Origin: an uncultured Atopobiaceae bacterium
GTDB lineage: Bacteria; Actinomycetota; Coriobacteriia; Coriobacteriales; Atopobiaceae
Length of the DNA: 47,991 nucleotides
Assembly (NCBI GenBank): GCA_944322145.1
Contig: CALUNW010000014.1
Span: 1 to 47,991, forward strand
Direction: 5' to 3'
Shown here in pieces: positions 16,658 to 25,218 of the stretch (position 1 is its first letter; every line of letters begins with the position of its first letter). A model generated the notes under the pieces. It was not told the origin of the DNA and ran no database searches. It saw nothing but the letters and a program-made list of their open reading frames with translations. The translations under genes and the position numbers were made by a program.

Positions 16658-17156
16658 CGCGGGAATGTGCATCGGCATGGAGCGGCCTGAGTCCAGCGCG
16701 TTGTCCAGCCTGATATATGAAGGCGAGAAGGTCATTGCACCGCAGCTTTACTACGCTGAGGTGACCCAAGCCCTCTGGAAGCATGTGCGCAGTGGCCTTC
16801 TTCCAGTTTCTGAGGCTCAGGATCGTCTCCAGCGCATCGCTGCGCTTGTTGACGAGTTCATTCCACTTGAAGGTTTGTACAACGAGGTGTTTACCGAGTC
16901 CCTGCGGCTGGGGCACTCTGCCTATGACGTCTTCTACTTCGTGCTCGCGCGGCGCAACGCGGCGACGCTTTGCACGCTTGACCAGCGCCTTCAGCAGCTC
17001 TGCCTTAAGAACGGCGTCAACTGCTTCTACGGTCTTGACGTCAAGGGCGAGAGCTGGACCATCCGCGCCGAGACCGAGGCGGGACCCGGCTGCGAGCGAG
17101 GCTACACCCGCGAGGAGCTCGAGCGCGCGGTTTGCCGCGATGCTAACGGGGTATAA
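16638..17156 (+). CDS. PIN-domain toxin (VapC-like ribonuclease)
   Basis: This 172-residue PIN protein has the four acidic metal-binding positions: Asp5 (LVLDAS), Glu41 (YYAEVTQAL), Asp97 (AYDVFYFVLA) and Asp115 (CTLDQRL). VapC toxins cut tRNA or rRNA when released from the antitoxin. It is about 30-40 residues longer than a minimal VapC. The extra C-terminal part (ESWTIRAETEAGPGCERGYT onward) is unlike the core and of unknown role. All key residues are present, so the toxin looks intact. Confidence 0.87.
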   Translation: MLVLDASAGMCIGMERPESSALSSLIYEGEKVIAPQLYYAEVTQALWKHVRSGLLPVSEAQDRLQRIAALVDEFIPLEGLYNEVFTESLRLGHSAYDVFYFVLARRNAATLCTLDQRLQQLCLKNGVNCFYGLDVKGESWTIRAETEAGPGCERGYTREELERAVCRDANGV

Positions 17157-17203
17157 GCGCCGATAAGGACAAGGTTCTTAGGCGGTCAAGGCGGGTGGTC
17201 GTG

Positions 17204-17599
17204 ATGCGGCTGTCTCTTGGTCAGGTTCTGAGGCTCGCGGGCGTAGCGGTGTTCACGTGTGTCTTCTGGTGTTGCGTCCTACTGGACGGGAAGGGCGCCG
17301 CCTATCCCTTCTTGATTGCTTGCGACCTTGCAATCATCGCTATTCTCATCATCGATCTGCTGCGGTCGCGGCGCGGCGACGGCGGTCTGCGATTTGAGGG
17401 TGCGGCGCGCGGCGCCTACCTCGCCTTCGTAATCGTCTGGGGAGTCCTAACGTTCATAGCCATCTTCGCTGATGTGCGCGTGGGCGCCTACGACCTATCA
17501 ACCTGGATGCTCACCGTGCTGATATGCCTGCCAAGCGACCTGGCGTACCCGCCGCACGACGCACCCAGCTATGACCCGCCGCTTCCGCCGCAGCGATAG
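17204..17599 (+). CDS. Small membrane protein of unknown function
   Basis: About 131 residues with four predicted membrane segments: VLRLAGVAVFTCVFWCCVLL, YPFLIACDLAIIAILIIDLL, YLAFVIVWGVLTFIAIFA and WMLTVLICLPSDLAY. A Pro-rich hydrophilic tail (PPHDAPSYDPPLPPQ) follows. I recognise no family. Start is uncertain between ATG 17204 and GTG codons at 17195 or 17201, with only AAGGCGGG upstream. It lies 47 nt beyond the PIN toxin inside the segment bounded by repeat clusters D2 and D3, so it may be passenger DNA of that segment. Confidence 0.6.
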   Translation: MRLSLGQVLRLAGVAVFTCVFWCCVLLDGKGAAYPFLIACDLAIIAILIIDLLRSRRGDGGLRFEGAARGAYLAFVIVWGVLTFIAIFADVRVGAYDLSTWMLTVLICLPSDLAYPPHDAPSYDPPLPPQR

Positions 17600-17631
17600 G
17601 CGTTTTAGCCTGGTTTGGCCTGGTCTGGCCT

Positions 17632-17750
17632 GGTGCCTGATTTCCGCTGTTTGCGTGTCGCGGACACGCATATGACCGGATTTTGGCACCCAGACACGCA
17701 TATGAGCGAAATCCCGCACCAAAACACGCATTTGCCGGGATTCTGGCACG
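17632..17750. repeat. Repeat cluster D3: four 28-bp units at 30-bp period
   Basis: Units lie at 17632-17659 (inverted), 17663-17690, 17693-17720 and 17723-17750. The sequence before it (17610-17634) is a short tandem of TGGCCTGGTYTGGCCTGGT type. The start of the cluster matches D2 almost exactly. Confidence 0.85.
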
Positions 17751-17937
17751 AGGGGTTTGCATCGGGGGGGTTCGCACCAGGATTTCTGCACCGGGGATTC
17801 GAAGCGCTGTACGGAGCGCATTCCCTGAGCTAGTGCGTCCAGATGGCCAAACTCTCAACCCGTGCAAGAGTGTTTTCCATATTTATCCGCGCTCAAACTC
17901 TCCATCTGGGCTTTAACCTTCAGCTCATTTGTATCTC

Positions 17938-18005
17938 ATATGGCCTCCATTCGTCGGAAAGGAGGCATAATGTGCGCACAAAAGAGCATCATAATAATTC
18001 GCTAA
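17938..18005 (+). promoter_or_regulatory. Candidate leader hairpin and short leader peptide before the polysaccharide operon
   Basis: GCCTCC (17943-17948) can pair with GGAGGC (17961-17966), extended by TAT/ATA outside a bulged G. The right arm includes a perfect AAAGGAGG ribosome-binding site for ATG 17970, which opens an 11-codon frame MCAQKSIIIIR ending at TAA 18003-18005. Four consecutive Ile codons include two ATA, rare in this genome. A weak TTTAAC (17912)/TCATAT (17936) promoter lies upstream. The remaining gap to 18182 shows nothing else clear. Confidence 0.35.
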
Positions 18006-18182
18006 GCGGGTCGAACCATCGCTGAAACGAGAACCAGAACGACCTTCGTTGACGCAATCGGCCCCTGTCGCTCGACATATCTTGCGGATCGCGGAATCGT
18101 CGCCCCTGAGCGCGTTTCGATGGTCTCCAGGAGGATGAATAGTCTTGGCTTCGGCGCACGGCGCCGGGGAGGAGAGGTCACG

Positions 18183-18710
18183 GTGCGTGGGGCAAAGAAG
18201 ACCTACGTCATTCAGACGATGAGCGGGCGCGAGGCACGCGTCAAGGCGCTCATCGAGAAGATCGTGGGGCCCGAGCTCGTGAGCGAGTGCTTCATCCCAA
18301 CGTTTGTGGTGAGGAAGCGCTACGGCGACGAGATTCGCCTCAAGGAGAAGAAGCTCACGCCGGGATACCTCTACGTGGTGAGCTCGGACATCGAAGGCGC
18401 CTCACGCGCGCTTCGCGACGTCCCCGCGTTCACGAGGCTCCTCAGCCAAGACGACCGCTTCATCCCCCTGGAGAGCGCCGACATGGCGTGGATCGAACGC
18501 CTCACGCGTCCCAACGAGCGCGTGATAGGCATGTCCACCGGCGTCATCGAACATGACAACGTGATAGTCCAGAGCGGTCCGCTCAAGGGCCTCGAGGGCT
18601 GGATTCGCAAGATCGACCGACACAAGTGCCTGGCGTTTCTGGAAGTGCGGATTCTGGGCAGGACCAAGACCATAGGAGTGGGGCTCGAGATCGTGAGGAG
18701 GACCGACTAG
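18183..18710 (+). CDS. NusG-paralogue transcription antiterminator (LoaP-like)
   Basis: This 175-residue protein has an N-terminal NGN domain (KKTYVIQTMSGREARVKALI, later KKLTPGYLYV) and a C-terminal KOW-like domain (DNVIVQSGPLKGLEGWIRKI). LoaP-type NusG paralogues bind elongating RNA polymerase and suppress termination in long biosynthetic operons. Its place as the first gene of a roughly 14-kb polysaccharide locus fits. I chose GTG 18183, 8 nt after GGGGAGGAG. ATGs at 18135 and 18120 are possible, but 18135 has no spacing from its AGGAGG. The stop is 1 nt before the priming transferase. Confidence 0.85.
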   Translation: MRGAKKTYVIQTMSGREARVKALIEKIVGPELVSECFIPTFVVRKRYGDEIRLKEKKLTPGYLYVVSSDIEGASRALRDVPAFTRLLSQDDRFIPLESADMAWIERLTRPNERVIGMSTGVIEHDNVIVQSGPLKGLEGWIRKIDRHKCLAFLEVRILGRTKTIGVGLEIVRRTD

Positions 18711-18711
18711 C

Positions 18712-19479
18712 ATGAGCGCAAGCTGTTCCCAGACGGCGGACGTGCGGTGCGCCCGTGCCGTCGGTGCGCACGAGGGCAGCGCCCCCGCCGCCGGCGACGT
18801 CATCCCCGGAACCGGCCGTCCGCCGTATCCCACCGAGGAGGAGCGCGCGCTCGTGAGCCGCCTTGCGGTCAGGCGCGGCTACCTCGCCGCCAAGCGCGCC
18901 TTCGACTTCCTCTTCAGCCTTTGCGTCGTTCTCGTCCTTCTGCTGCCGTGTTTGGTCATCGCTCTGCTGATCTTCATCGACGACCCCGAGGGCTCGCCGC
19001 TGTTCGTGCAGCGGCGCGTGGGCAGGGGAGGGCACGTCTTCCCCATGTTCAAGTTCCGCACCATGTACAAGGACGCCGAGAAGCACCTCGAGAGCCTCCT
19101 CGAGCACAACGAGAAGGACGGCCCGGTCTTCAAGATGAAGAACGACCCGCGCATCACGCGCGTGGGGCGCATCCTGCGCAAGACCTCGATCGACGAGCTG
19201 CCCCAGTTCATCAACGTGCTCGCGGGCCACATGTCCGTCGTGGGGCCGCGACCGGCGCTTCCCGCCGAGGTCGCCCAGTACTCGGAGCGCGACCGGCTGC
19301 GCCTGGCCGTGAAGCCCGGCATCACGTGCATCTGGCAGACCTCGAGAAACCGCGACGACATCTCCTTCGGCCAGTGGGTCGACCTTGACATCGAGTACCT
19401 CAGGACCTGCAGCATGGGGACCGACCTCAGGCTCATCGTTCGCACCGTGAGCGTGGTGCTCACGGCCGAGGGGGCGTAG
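18712..19479 (+). CDS. Undecaprenyl-phosphate sugar phosphotransferase (priming transferase)
   Basis: This 255-residue bacterial sugar transferase has one hydrophobic segment (FDFLFSLCVVLVLLLPCLVI), the KFRTMYKDAE catalytic region, RKTSIDELPQFINVLAGHMS and VGPRPALP. It places the first sugar phosphate on undecaprenyl phosphate at the cytoplasmic membrane face and so starts repeat-unit assembly. A hydrophilic N-terminus of about 60 residues precedes the membrane segment. It is tightly linked to LoaP (1-nt gap) and to the first glycosyltransferase (2-nt gap). Which sugar it transfers is not evident. Confidence 0.92.
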   Translation: MSASCSQTADVRCARAVGAHEGSAPAAGDVIPGTGRPPYPTEEERALVSRLAVRRGYLAAKRAFDFLFSLCVVLVLLLPCLVIALLIFIDDPEGSPLFVQRRVGRGGHVFPMFKFRTMYKDAEKHLESLLEHNEKDGPVFKMKNDPRITRVGRILRKTSIDELPQFINVLAGHMSVVGPRPALPAEVAQYSERDRLRLAVKPGITCIWQTSRNRDDISFGQWVDLDIEYLRTCSMGTDLRLIVRTVSVVLTAEGA

Positions 19480-19481
19480 AC

Positions 19482-20618
19482 ATGCCCCTGAAGATTGCGA
19501 TGATCGGACACAAGCGCGTGCCCTCGCGCGCGGGCGGCATCGAGGTCGTGGTGGGCGAGCTCGCCTCCCGTATGGTTGCGATGGGCAACGACGTCACGAT
19601 CTACAACCGCCGTGACGACTTCGTCTCCGAGGCGGAGGGCGGGGGAGCCGCAGACGGCGACTTCACCTGGAAGGGCGTGCACGTGCGTTCTACGCCCACG
19701 ATCAACAAGGCCGGCCTTGCGGCGGTGAGCTCGTCGTTCACGGCGACGCTCTCCGCCATCATCCACCGGCCCGACGTCATCCACTATCACGCCGAGGGCC
19801 CCTGCGTCCCTCTCGTGCTGGCGCATCTCCTGGGCATCCGCACCGTGGCCACCATCCACGGCCTGGACTGGCAGCGCGCCAAGTGGGGAAAGTTCGCCTC
19901 TGCCTACATCAAGCTGGGAGAGCGCATCGCCGTGCGCTTTGCGGACGAGGTCATCGTGCTCAGCCGCAACACTCAGGACTACTTCAGGGAGACCTACGGG
20001 CGCGAGACGCGCTTCATCACCAACGGCACGGAGCGCATGCCGCGCTTCAACGCGGAGGAGATCAAGCAGCGCTGGGGCCTCACCAGGGGCTCGTACCTGC
20101 TCTACCTGAGCCGCATCGTGCCCGAGAAGGGCCTCCACTACCTCATCGACGCCTACAAGGGCATCAACACCTACAAGAAGCTCGTGATCGCCGGCGGCAC
20201 GCTCGACTCTCCCGAGTACGCCGAGAAGATCAAGGAGATGGTGAAGGGCGACGACCGCATCATCATGACGGGCTTTGTGACGGGCCGCGCCCTGCAGGAG
20301 CTCTACAGCAACGCCCTTCTCTACGTGCTGCCCTCGGACGTCGAGGGCATGCCGCTCAGCCTGCTCGAGGCCATGTCCTACGGCCTGGCGTGCGTGACGA
20401 GCGACATCCCCGAGTGCGCCGAGGTCCTGGACGGCAACGGCGTCACGTTCCCGCGCGGCGACGTCGGGGCGCTCCGGCAGGTGCTCCAGGAGCTCGTGAT
20501 GGACCCCCTGCGCATCTATGACCTCGGGCGCAGCGCCTCGCGTCACGTGGGCATCCACTACAACTGGGACTCCGTCACCGTGCGCACGCTCGCCGTCTAC
20601 GAGGAGGCCCTCACGTGA
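19482..20618 (+). CDS. Glycosyltransferase family 4
   Basis: This 378-residue GT-B glycosyltransferase has the N-terminal acceptor domain MIGHKRVPSRAGGIEVVVGE and the C-terminal nucleotide-sugar domain with LYLSRIVPEKGLHYLIDAYK and the E-x7-E motif EGMPLSLLEAMSYGLACVTS. It probably adds the second sugar to the lipid-linked repeat unit, as it directly follows the priming enzyme. Donor and acceptor are not known. Its TGA overlaps the GTG of the next gene. Confidence 0.88.
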   Translation: MPLKIAMIGHKRVPSRAGGIEVVVGELASRMVAMGNDVTIYNRRDDFVSEAEGGGAADGDFTWKGVHVRSTPTINKAGLAAVSSSFTATLSAIIHRPDVIHYHAEGPCVPLVLAHLLGIRTVATIHGLDWQRAKWGKFASAYIKLGERIAVRFADEVIVLSRNTQDYFRETYGRETRFITNGTERMPRFNAEEIKQRWGLTRGSYLLYLSRIVPEKGLHYLIDAYKGINTYKKLVIAGGTLDSPEYAEKIKEMVKGDDRIIMTGFVTGRALQELYSNALLYVLPSDVEGMPLSLLEAMSYGLACVTSDIPECAEVLDGNGVTFPRGDVGALRQVLQELVMDPLRIYDLGRSASRHVGIHYNWDSVTVRTLAVYEEALT

Positions 20619-21853
20619 GAGTGCTGCTGGTCAACAAGTTCCTGGAGCGTCGCGGGGGCGTGGAGACCTATGTTCTCGAGCTTGGGCGCGTCCTTGCCGA
20701 GGCGGGACATGAGGTTCAGTACTTTGGCATGGACGGCCCTGAGCGCGTCGTGGGCAACGAGTGGGGAATCTACGTTCCCCGCATCGAGCTGGGCGGACGC
20801 CAAGGGCTCGCCCGCGTTGCTGACGTCGCGCGGACCGTCCGCTCCCGCACTGCGCACGACCTCTTAGCGGACCTGCTTAGGCGCTTCCAGCCCGACGTCG
20901 TGCATCTCAACAACATCCACTATCACCTGACGCCCACGGTTATCGAAGCGGCTGCCGAGTACAAGGCGGCTGCCAAGAGGCCCGTGGGCATCGTTATGAC
21001 CGAGCACGACTTTCACTCTGTCATCCCCTGTGACGGCTGCCTTAACAACAGCACATACCAGATTTGCGACGAGTGCCTCGACGGACGCTACTTTCGCTGC
21101 GCCCGCCGCGCGTGCGTGCGCGGCGGCAGGGCAAAGAGCGTCGTGGGAGCCCTCGAGTCGGCATACTGGCATACGCGTGGCGTCTATCGCCACGTCGACG
21201 TCGCCATCTGCCCGAGCGCGTACATGCGGGGCAAGTTTGAGGCAGTCCCCGAGTTTTCGGGGCGGACAGCGCACATTCCGAACTTCTCGAACGTCCAACG
21301 TGCGGTGCGGCCGGCCAAGAAGGAAGGTTACGTTCTCTACTTCGGCGCGTACAACCGCGACAAGGGCGTGGGCGCCTTGGCGGAGGTCGCGCGCCGACAC
21401 CCCGAGATCACGTTCAGGTTTGCAGGGCGCGGGCCGCTCGCAGAGGTTATTCGTGCGCTTCCGAACGCCCAAGACCTGGGTTTTCTGTCAGGCGATGACC
21501 TCAGGGAGGTCATCGCCAAGGCATCGCTGGCGGTCGTGCCGTCCGAGTGCCTAGAGAACTCGCCGTTTACGGTCATTGAGGCGCAGTGCCTGTGCACCCC
21601 GGTTTTGGGGGCGAACGTTGGCGGGATTCCCGAGCTCGTGAAGGATGGTGCCACGGGTCGGCTCTTTGAGTTCCGGGATGAGCGGGATTTGGAGCGCAAG
21701 CTCGTGAAGCTTATGACGGATTCGGAGCTGCTCGAGCGCTACGCTAGAAACTGCAAGGAGTTCGAGCCCATGTCCTGCGAGCACTACCTGGGCCTGCTCG
21801 AGGACGTTTACCGCCACGCCCAAGAGAGGCGTCCGCACGAGGAGGCCGCATGA
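20615..21853 (+). CDS. Glycosyltransferase family 4
   Basis: This 412-residue GT-B enzyme begins VLLVNKFLERRGGVETYVLE. A cysteine-containing insert (PCDGCLNNSTYQICDECLDG and CARRACVRGG) near residues 135-170 is seen in some polysaccharide glycosyltransferases and may bind a metal. The donor domain has YFGAYNRDKGVGAL and ECLENSPFTVIEAQCLCTPV. GTG start overlaps the preceding TGA (GTGA). The next gene overlaps by ATGA. Confidence 0.87.
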   Translation: MRVLLVNKFLERRGGVETYVLELGRVLAEAGHEVQYFGMDGPERVVGNEWGIYVPRIELGGRQGLARVADVARTVRSRTAHDLLADLLRRFQPDVVHLNNIHYHLTPTVIEAAAEYKAAAKRPVGIVMTEHDFHSVIPCDGCLNNSTYQICDECLDGRYFRCARRACVRGGRAKSVVGALESAYWHTRGVYRHVDVAICPSAYMRGKFEAVPEFSGRTAHIPNFSNVQRAVRPAKKEGYVLYFGAYNRDKGVGALAEVARRHPEITFRFAGRGPLAEVIRALPNAQDLGFLSGDDLREVIAKASLAVVPSECLENSPFTVIEAQCLCTPVLGANVGGIPELVKDGATGRLFEFRDERDLERKLVKLMTDSELLERYARNCKEFEPMSCEHYLGLLEDVYRHAQERRPHEEAA

Positions 21854-23058
21854 GAATCTTCGAGATCGGGACGGGCTACACGTCAATCCCGGCCAACAAG
21901 GGCGCAGCGACGGAGATCGTGGTGGAGAACCTCGCCAAGGCGCTGACGGCGCAGGGACACGATGTCACCATCTTTGACATCGCTGATCCGCATCGACTTC
22001 CGACTTGCCTGCCCATTCATGAGGTCAAGCTCCCACGACTGCTCTCTTTTACAGACGAGTCGCTCGGGATCAAGCACAAGCTCAAGCGAGTCCTGTACTC
22101 ACTTGCGTTGTGCCGTGACCTGTCTGTCGCCCTGCGTCAGGCGGGCGGGGGAGAGCGTGTCGTCGTTCACTTCCACAACCAGTACAACGCCTGCTTCTTC
22201 TTCACCTTTGTCCGGAAGGTGCTGAGGCGCAAGGCCTTTGTTGCCTACACAAACCACAGCTACATCTGGCACGACAACTGGGAGGTCATCCGCGATACCG
22301 TCAAGAAGCGTTACTTCCAGGAAGTGAAGGCGATGCGCGAGGCCGATCTCTGCTTTGTCCTCAACAGGCAGTCGGTCGAGACGTTCTCTGATTTCTTGGA
22401 CATCCCCCCAGATCGTCTTGTGCAAATTGCCAACGGCGTCGACACGGACACGTATCTCCCCCTTGCCCCGGCTGAGATCAAGGCCGCCAAGGAGGGGCTC
22501 GACTTGTCCGGAAAACGCGTCATCGTGCAGGTGGGATCGGTTTGCGACAGGAAGAACCAGCTTGGCGCCCTCGAGCTGCTGCTTCCCTTCATGAAGGAAG
22601 ACGCCAGCCTTACCTACCTTTACGTCGGGGGGGTCATCGACGACCAGTACCAAGCCAAGATCATGAATAGGGCGGCTGAGGAGGGCGTCGAGGGCCAGGT
22701 GGTCTACGGCGGCGAGGTCACCCCCGGAGAGACGCTCAATCGCTACTACAACGTTGCTGATGCAATGGTCTTTCCGGCAAGGGCGGAGGGGTTCAGTCTC
22801 GTCATCCTTGAGGCCATGGCGGCGGGCCTGCCCGTCATCGTCCCGCGCGAGCTCAAACTTGACCTGCGGGGATGCGTTGTTTACTCAGGCCAAGACGATT
22901 TCAGGAGCTTGTTTGCCTCCTGCGTCCTCGACTCGGCTGAGTGCGACCGTATGGCCAAGCAGGCCCGAACTACGGTAGAGTCGGAGTACTCTTGGAATGC
23001 GATAGCGGGGGAGTACGTCTCCTCCATTCAGGCCCATCTTTCCGACAATCGGAGCTGA
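21850..23058 (+). CDS. Glycosyltransferase family 4
   Basis: This 402-residue GT-B enzyme has an N-terminal YTSIPANKGAATEIVVENLA acceptor domain and a C-terminal donor domain with VQVGSVCDRKNQLGALELL and ARAEGFSLVILEAMAAGLPV. It should add one residue to the repeat unit on undecaprenyl diphosphate. The ATG overlaps the upstream TGA. The radical SAM gene follows after 8 nt. Confidence 0.87.
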   Translation: MRIFEIGTGYTSIPANKGAATEIVVENLAKALTAQGHDVTIFDIADPHRLPTCLPIHEVKLPRLLSFTDESLGIKHKLKRVLYSLALCRDLSVALRQAGGGERVVVHFHNQYNACFFFTFVRKVLRRKAFVAYTNHSYIWHDNWEVIRDTVKKRYFQEVKAMREADLCFVLNRQSVETFSDFLDIPPDRLVQIANGVDTDTYLPLAPAEIKAAKEGLDLSGKRVIVQVGSVCDRKNQLGALELLLPFMKEDASLTYLYVGGVIDDQYQAKIMNRAAEEGVEGQVVYGGEVTPGETLNRYYNVADAMVFPARAEGFSLVILEAMAAGLPVIVPRELKLDLRGCVVYSGQDDFRSLFASCVLDSAECDRMAKQARTTVESEYSWNAIAGEYVSSIQAHLSDNRS

Positions 23059-23066
23059 GGTAGAAC

Positions 23067-24179
23067 GTGGGAACGAAGAAGCTCAACGGAACCGTCATCG
23101 TCACCTACCGGTGCAACGCGCGGTGCAACATGTGCAGCCGCTTCAAGGCGCCGACCCGCCCCGAGGAGGAGCTCTCCCTCGAGACGATCAAGAAGCTCCC
23201 GCCGATGTACTTCACCAACATCACGGGAGGGGAGCCCTTTATCAGGACCGACCTCAAGGACATCGTCCGAGAGCTCTACAAGAAGAGCGACCGCATCGTC
23301 ATCTCCACGAACGGCTACTTCACCGACCGGATCCTCAACCTCGCGGAGGAGTTTCCCGAGGTCGGCATTCGCATCTCCATCGAGGGCCTCCAGGAGACCA
23401 ACGACGAGATCCGCGGCCTTCCGAACGGCTTCGAGCGCGGCTACTCCACGCTCAAGAAGCTCGTGGAGATGGGCCACCCCGACGTCGGCTTTGGTATGAC
23501 GGTCCAGGACAGGAACGCCCCCGACCTGGTGCCGCTCTACAAGCTCTCCGACGAGCTGGGCATGGAGTTTGCCACGGCGTCACTGCACAACAGCTTCTAC
23601 TTCGTCGAGAACAAGAACGTCATCCACGACCGCCCGATGGTGGCGCAGAACTTCGAGGACCTGATCAACGAGCTCCTCAAGAGCAAGTCTCCTAAGAAGT
23701 GGTTCCGCGCCTACTTCAACCACGGTCTCATCAACTACATCTACGGGCAGCCTCGCCTGCTTCCGTGTGACATGGCCTTCGACACCTTCTTCATCGACCC
23801 TTATGGGGATGTGGTCCCGTGCAACGGCACCAAGGACAAGGAGGTCATGGGCAACCTCAACGAGCAGACCTGGGACGAGCTCTGGAACTCCGAGCAGGCC
23901 GAGAGGGTCCGCGCCAAGGTGCGCCACTGCGACCGCAACTGCTGGATGATCGGCTCCGTGAGCCCCGCGATGCACAAGTACATCTGGAAGCCGGCCACCT
24001 GGGTCCTGCGCCACAAGCTCAAGCCCGGAAAGAAGTACGATATGCATGAGCTGAAGGTCGTGCGGGACTACGAGGAGGGCAGGGTGACGAGGGAGGAGCT
24101 CGACGCGCTCTCGACGTGTGACCTGAGCTCAGATCCAAATGATGGGCTGAGAAGGAATGCTGTCTCAAACCATGGGTAA
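23067..24179 (+). CDS. Radical SAM/SPASM protein in the polysaccharide locus
   Basis: This 370-residue protein has the CxxxCxxC cluster motif at Cys16, Cys20 and Cys23 (YRCNARCNMCSR), the TGGEPF SAM-binding segment near residue 53, and a C-terminal SPASM-like region: LLPCDMAFDTFFIDPYGDVV, PCNGT, then HCDRNCWM. Such enzymes use S-adenosylmethionine and iron-sulfur clusters for radical chemistry on peptides or small molecules. No peptide substrate is adjacent. Its position between glycosyltransferases suggests modification of a sugar, lipid-linked intermediate or cell-surface protein. It differs clearly from the three RiPP-locus radical SAM proteins. Start is GTG. Confidence 0.85.
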   Translation: MGTKKLNGTVIVTYRCNARCNMCSRFKAPTRPEEELSLETIKKLPPMYFTNITGGEPFIRTDLKDIVRELYKKSDRIVISTNGYFTDRILNLAEEFPEVGIRISIEGLQETNDEIRGLPNGFERGYSTLKKLVEMGHPDVGFGMTVQDRNAPDLVPLYKLSDELGMEFATASLHNSFYFVENKNVIHDRPMVAQNFEDLINELLKSKSPKKWFRAYFNHGLINYIYGQPRLLPCDMAFDTFFIDPYGDVVPCNGTKDKEVMGNLNEQTWDELWNSEQAERVRAKVRHCDRNCWMIGSVSPAMHKYIWKPATWVLRHKLKPGKKYDMHELKVVRDYEEGRVTREELDALSTCDLSSDPNDGLRRNAVSNHG

Positions 24180-25212
24180 TGAACTGCTGGTAAGCGTTAT
24201 CGTCCCCGTATACAACGCCGAACGGTTTGTCGGACGGTGCATTGAAAGCATCGTCGGCCAAACCTATGGGCATATCGAGGTCATCCTCGTCGACGATGGA
24301 TCGACAGATGGCAGTCCAGCAATCTGCGATCAGTGGGCGGAGCGCGATGCTCGCATCCAAGTGGTTCACAAGCATAACGAAGGAGCCGGATTAGCGCGCA
24401 ATGTCGGACTGGGCCGCGCGCTAGGTTCATACGTCTGCTTCGTAGATGCGGACGACTATCTCTGCCTGGATGCAATCGAGCGGATGCTCGATGCTGTAAC
24501 AGGGCGTTCGACTGACTTGGTTTTTTTCGGCTTCTCCGACGTAGACGAACAGGGGACGTTGTTGGAATCTCATGTTCCCACACCCCCTCACACCTTCTAC
24601 GAGGGCCGAGAAATAGTGCTGGATGTGTTGCCGCATGCCATCGCGCCCGACTATGCGGCGCATAGCGACTGGAACATTCGCATGACGCTCTGGGGCAAGC
24701 TCTACCGACGCGATGTTTTATCAAAAGTGAAGTGGCGTATCTATTCGGAGAAGGATGTGCTTTCCGAGGACGTCTGCTCGCTGCTGGAGCTGTTCCCTTC
24801 GCTCGAGTCCGTTGCCTTTGTGAGGGACTCGCTTTATTTTTATAGGGAGAATGCCACTTCGCTCTCTAGGAATTATCTCAGTGCAGGGATTGGCTCCATA
24901 GATAGTTTTTACAAGAAGTGTGAGGCGATTGCGATCGAGAGGGGACTTGGAGGCGTGGTCATAAACCGTCTCAAGTATCCGTATCTGAGCTACCTCGTTG
25001 CCGCTCTCAAACAACTCTGCATGTCGGACTGCAGCATCAGCGATAAACGTCGTGAGGTATTGCGAATGTGCGACAGCAAGGTGCTGAGGCGCCTGTCAAA
25101 AGAGGGCTTCGGCGACCTCGACCGACCGAGGGCCATGCTCGTGTTTTGCCTGTCTCACCGTTTGGCTGTGACAGCTCTTGTGCTGACATACTGCCAGATT
25201 TGGTTCAGGTGA
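24157..25212 (+). CDS. Glycosyltransferase family 2
   Basis: This 351-residue GT-A enzyme has SVIVPVYNAERFVGRCIESI, the VILVDDGSTDGS donor-binding motif and the FVDADDYL metal-binding DxD-type motif. It transfers a sugar from a nucleotide donor at the inner membrane face. The frame opens at ATG 24157, inside the end of the radical SAM gene and directly after GAGAAGGA. ATG 24172 is an alternative. From here to about 27,640 base composition becomes clearly more AT-rich than in the upstream genes, suggesting separate acquisition of the middle of the locus. Confidence 0.87.
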   Translation: MLSQTMGNELLVSVIVPVYNAERFVGRCIESIVGQTYGHIEVILVDDGSTDGSPAICDQWAERDARIQVVHKHNEGAGLARNVGLGRALGSYVCFVDADDYLCLDAIERMLDAVTGRSTDLVFFGFSDVDEQGTLLESHVPTPPHTFYEGREIVLDVLPHAIAPDYAAHSDWNIRMTLWGKLYRRDVLSKVKWRIYSEKDVLSEDVCSLLELFPSLESVAFVRDSLYFYRENATSLSRNYLSAGIGSIDSFYKKCEAIAIERGLGGVVINRLKYPYLSYLVAALKQLCMSDCSISDKRREVLRMCDSKVLRRLSKEGFGDLDRPRAMLVFCLSHRLAVTALVLTYCQIWFR

Positions 25213-25218
25213 GCCTCC

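Noticed and set aside
16121..17750. CRISPR-like array from the 30-bp periodic D repeats
   Set aside because: Units are nearly contiguous with no variable spacers of constant length, the first unit is inverted, and no cas genes are nearby.
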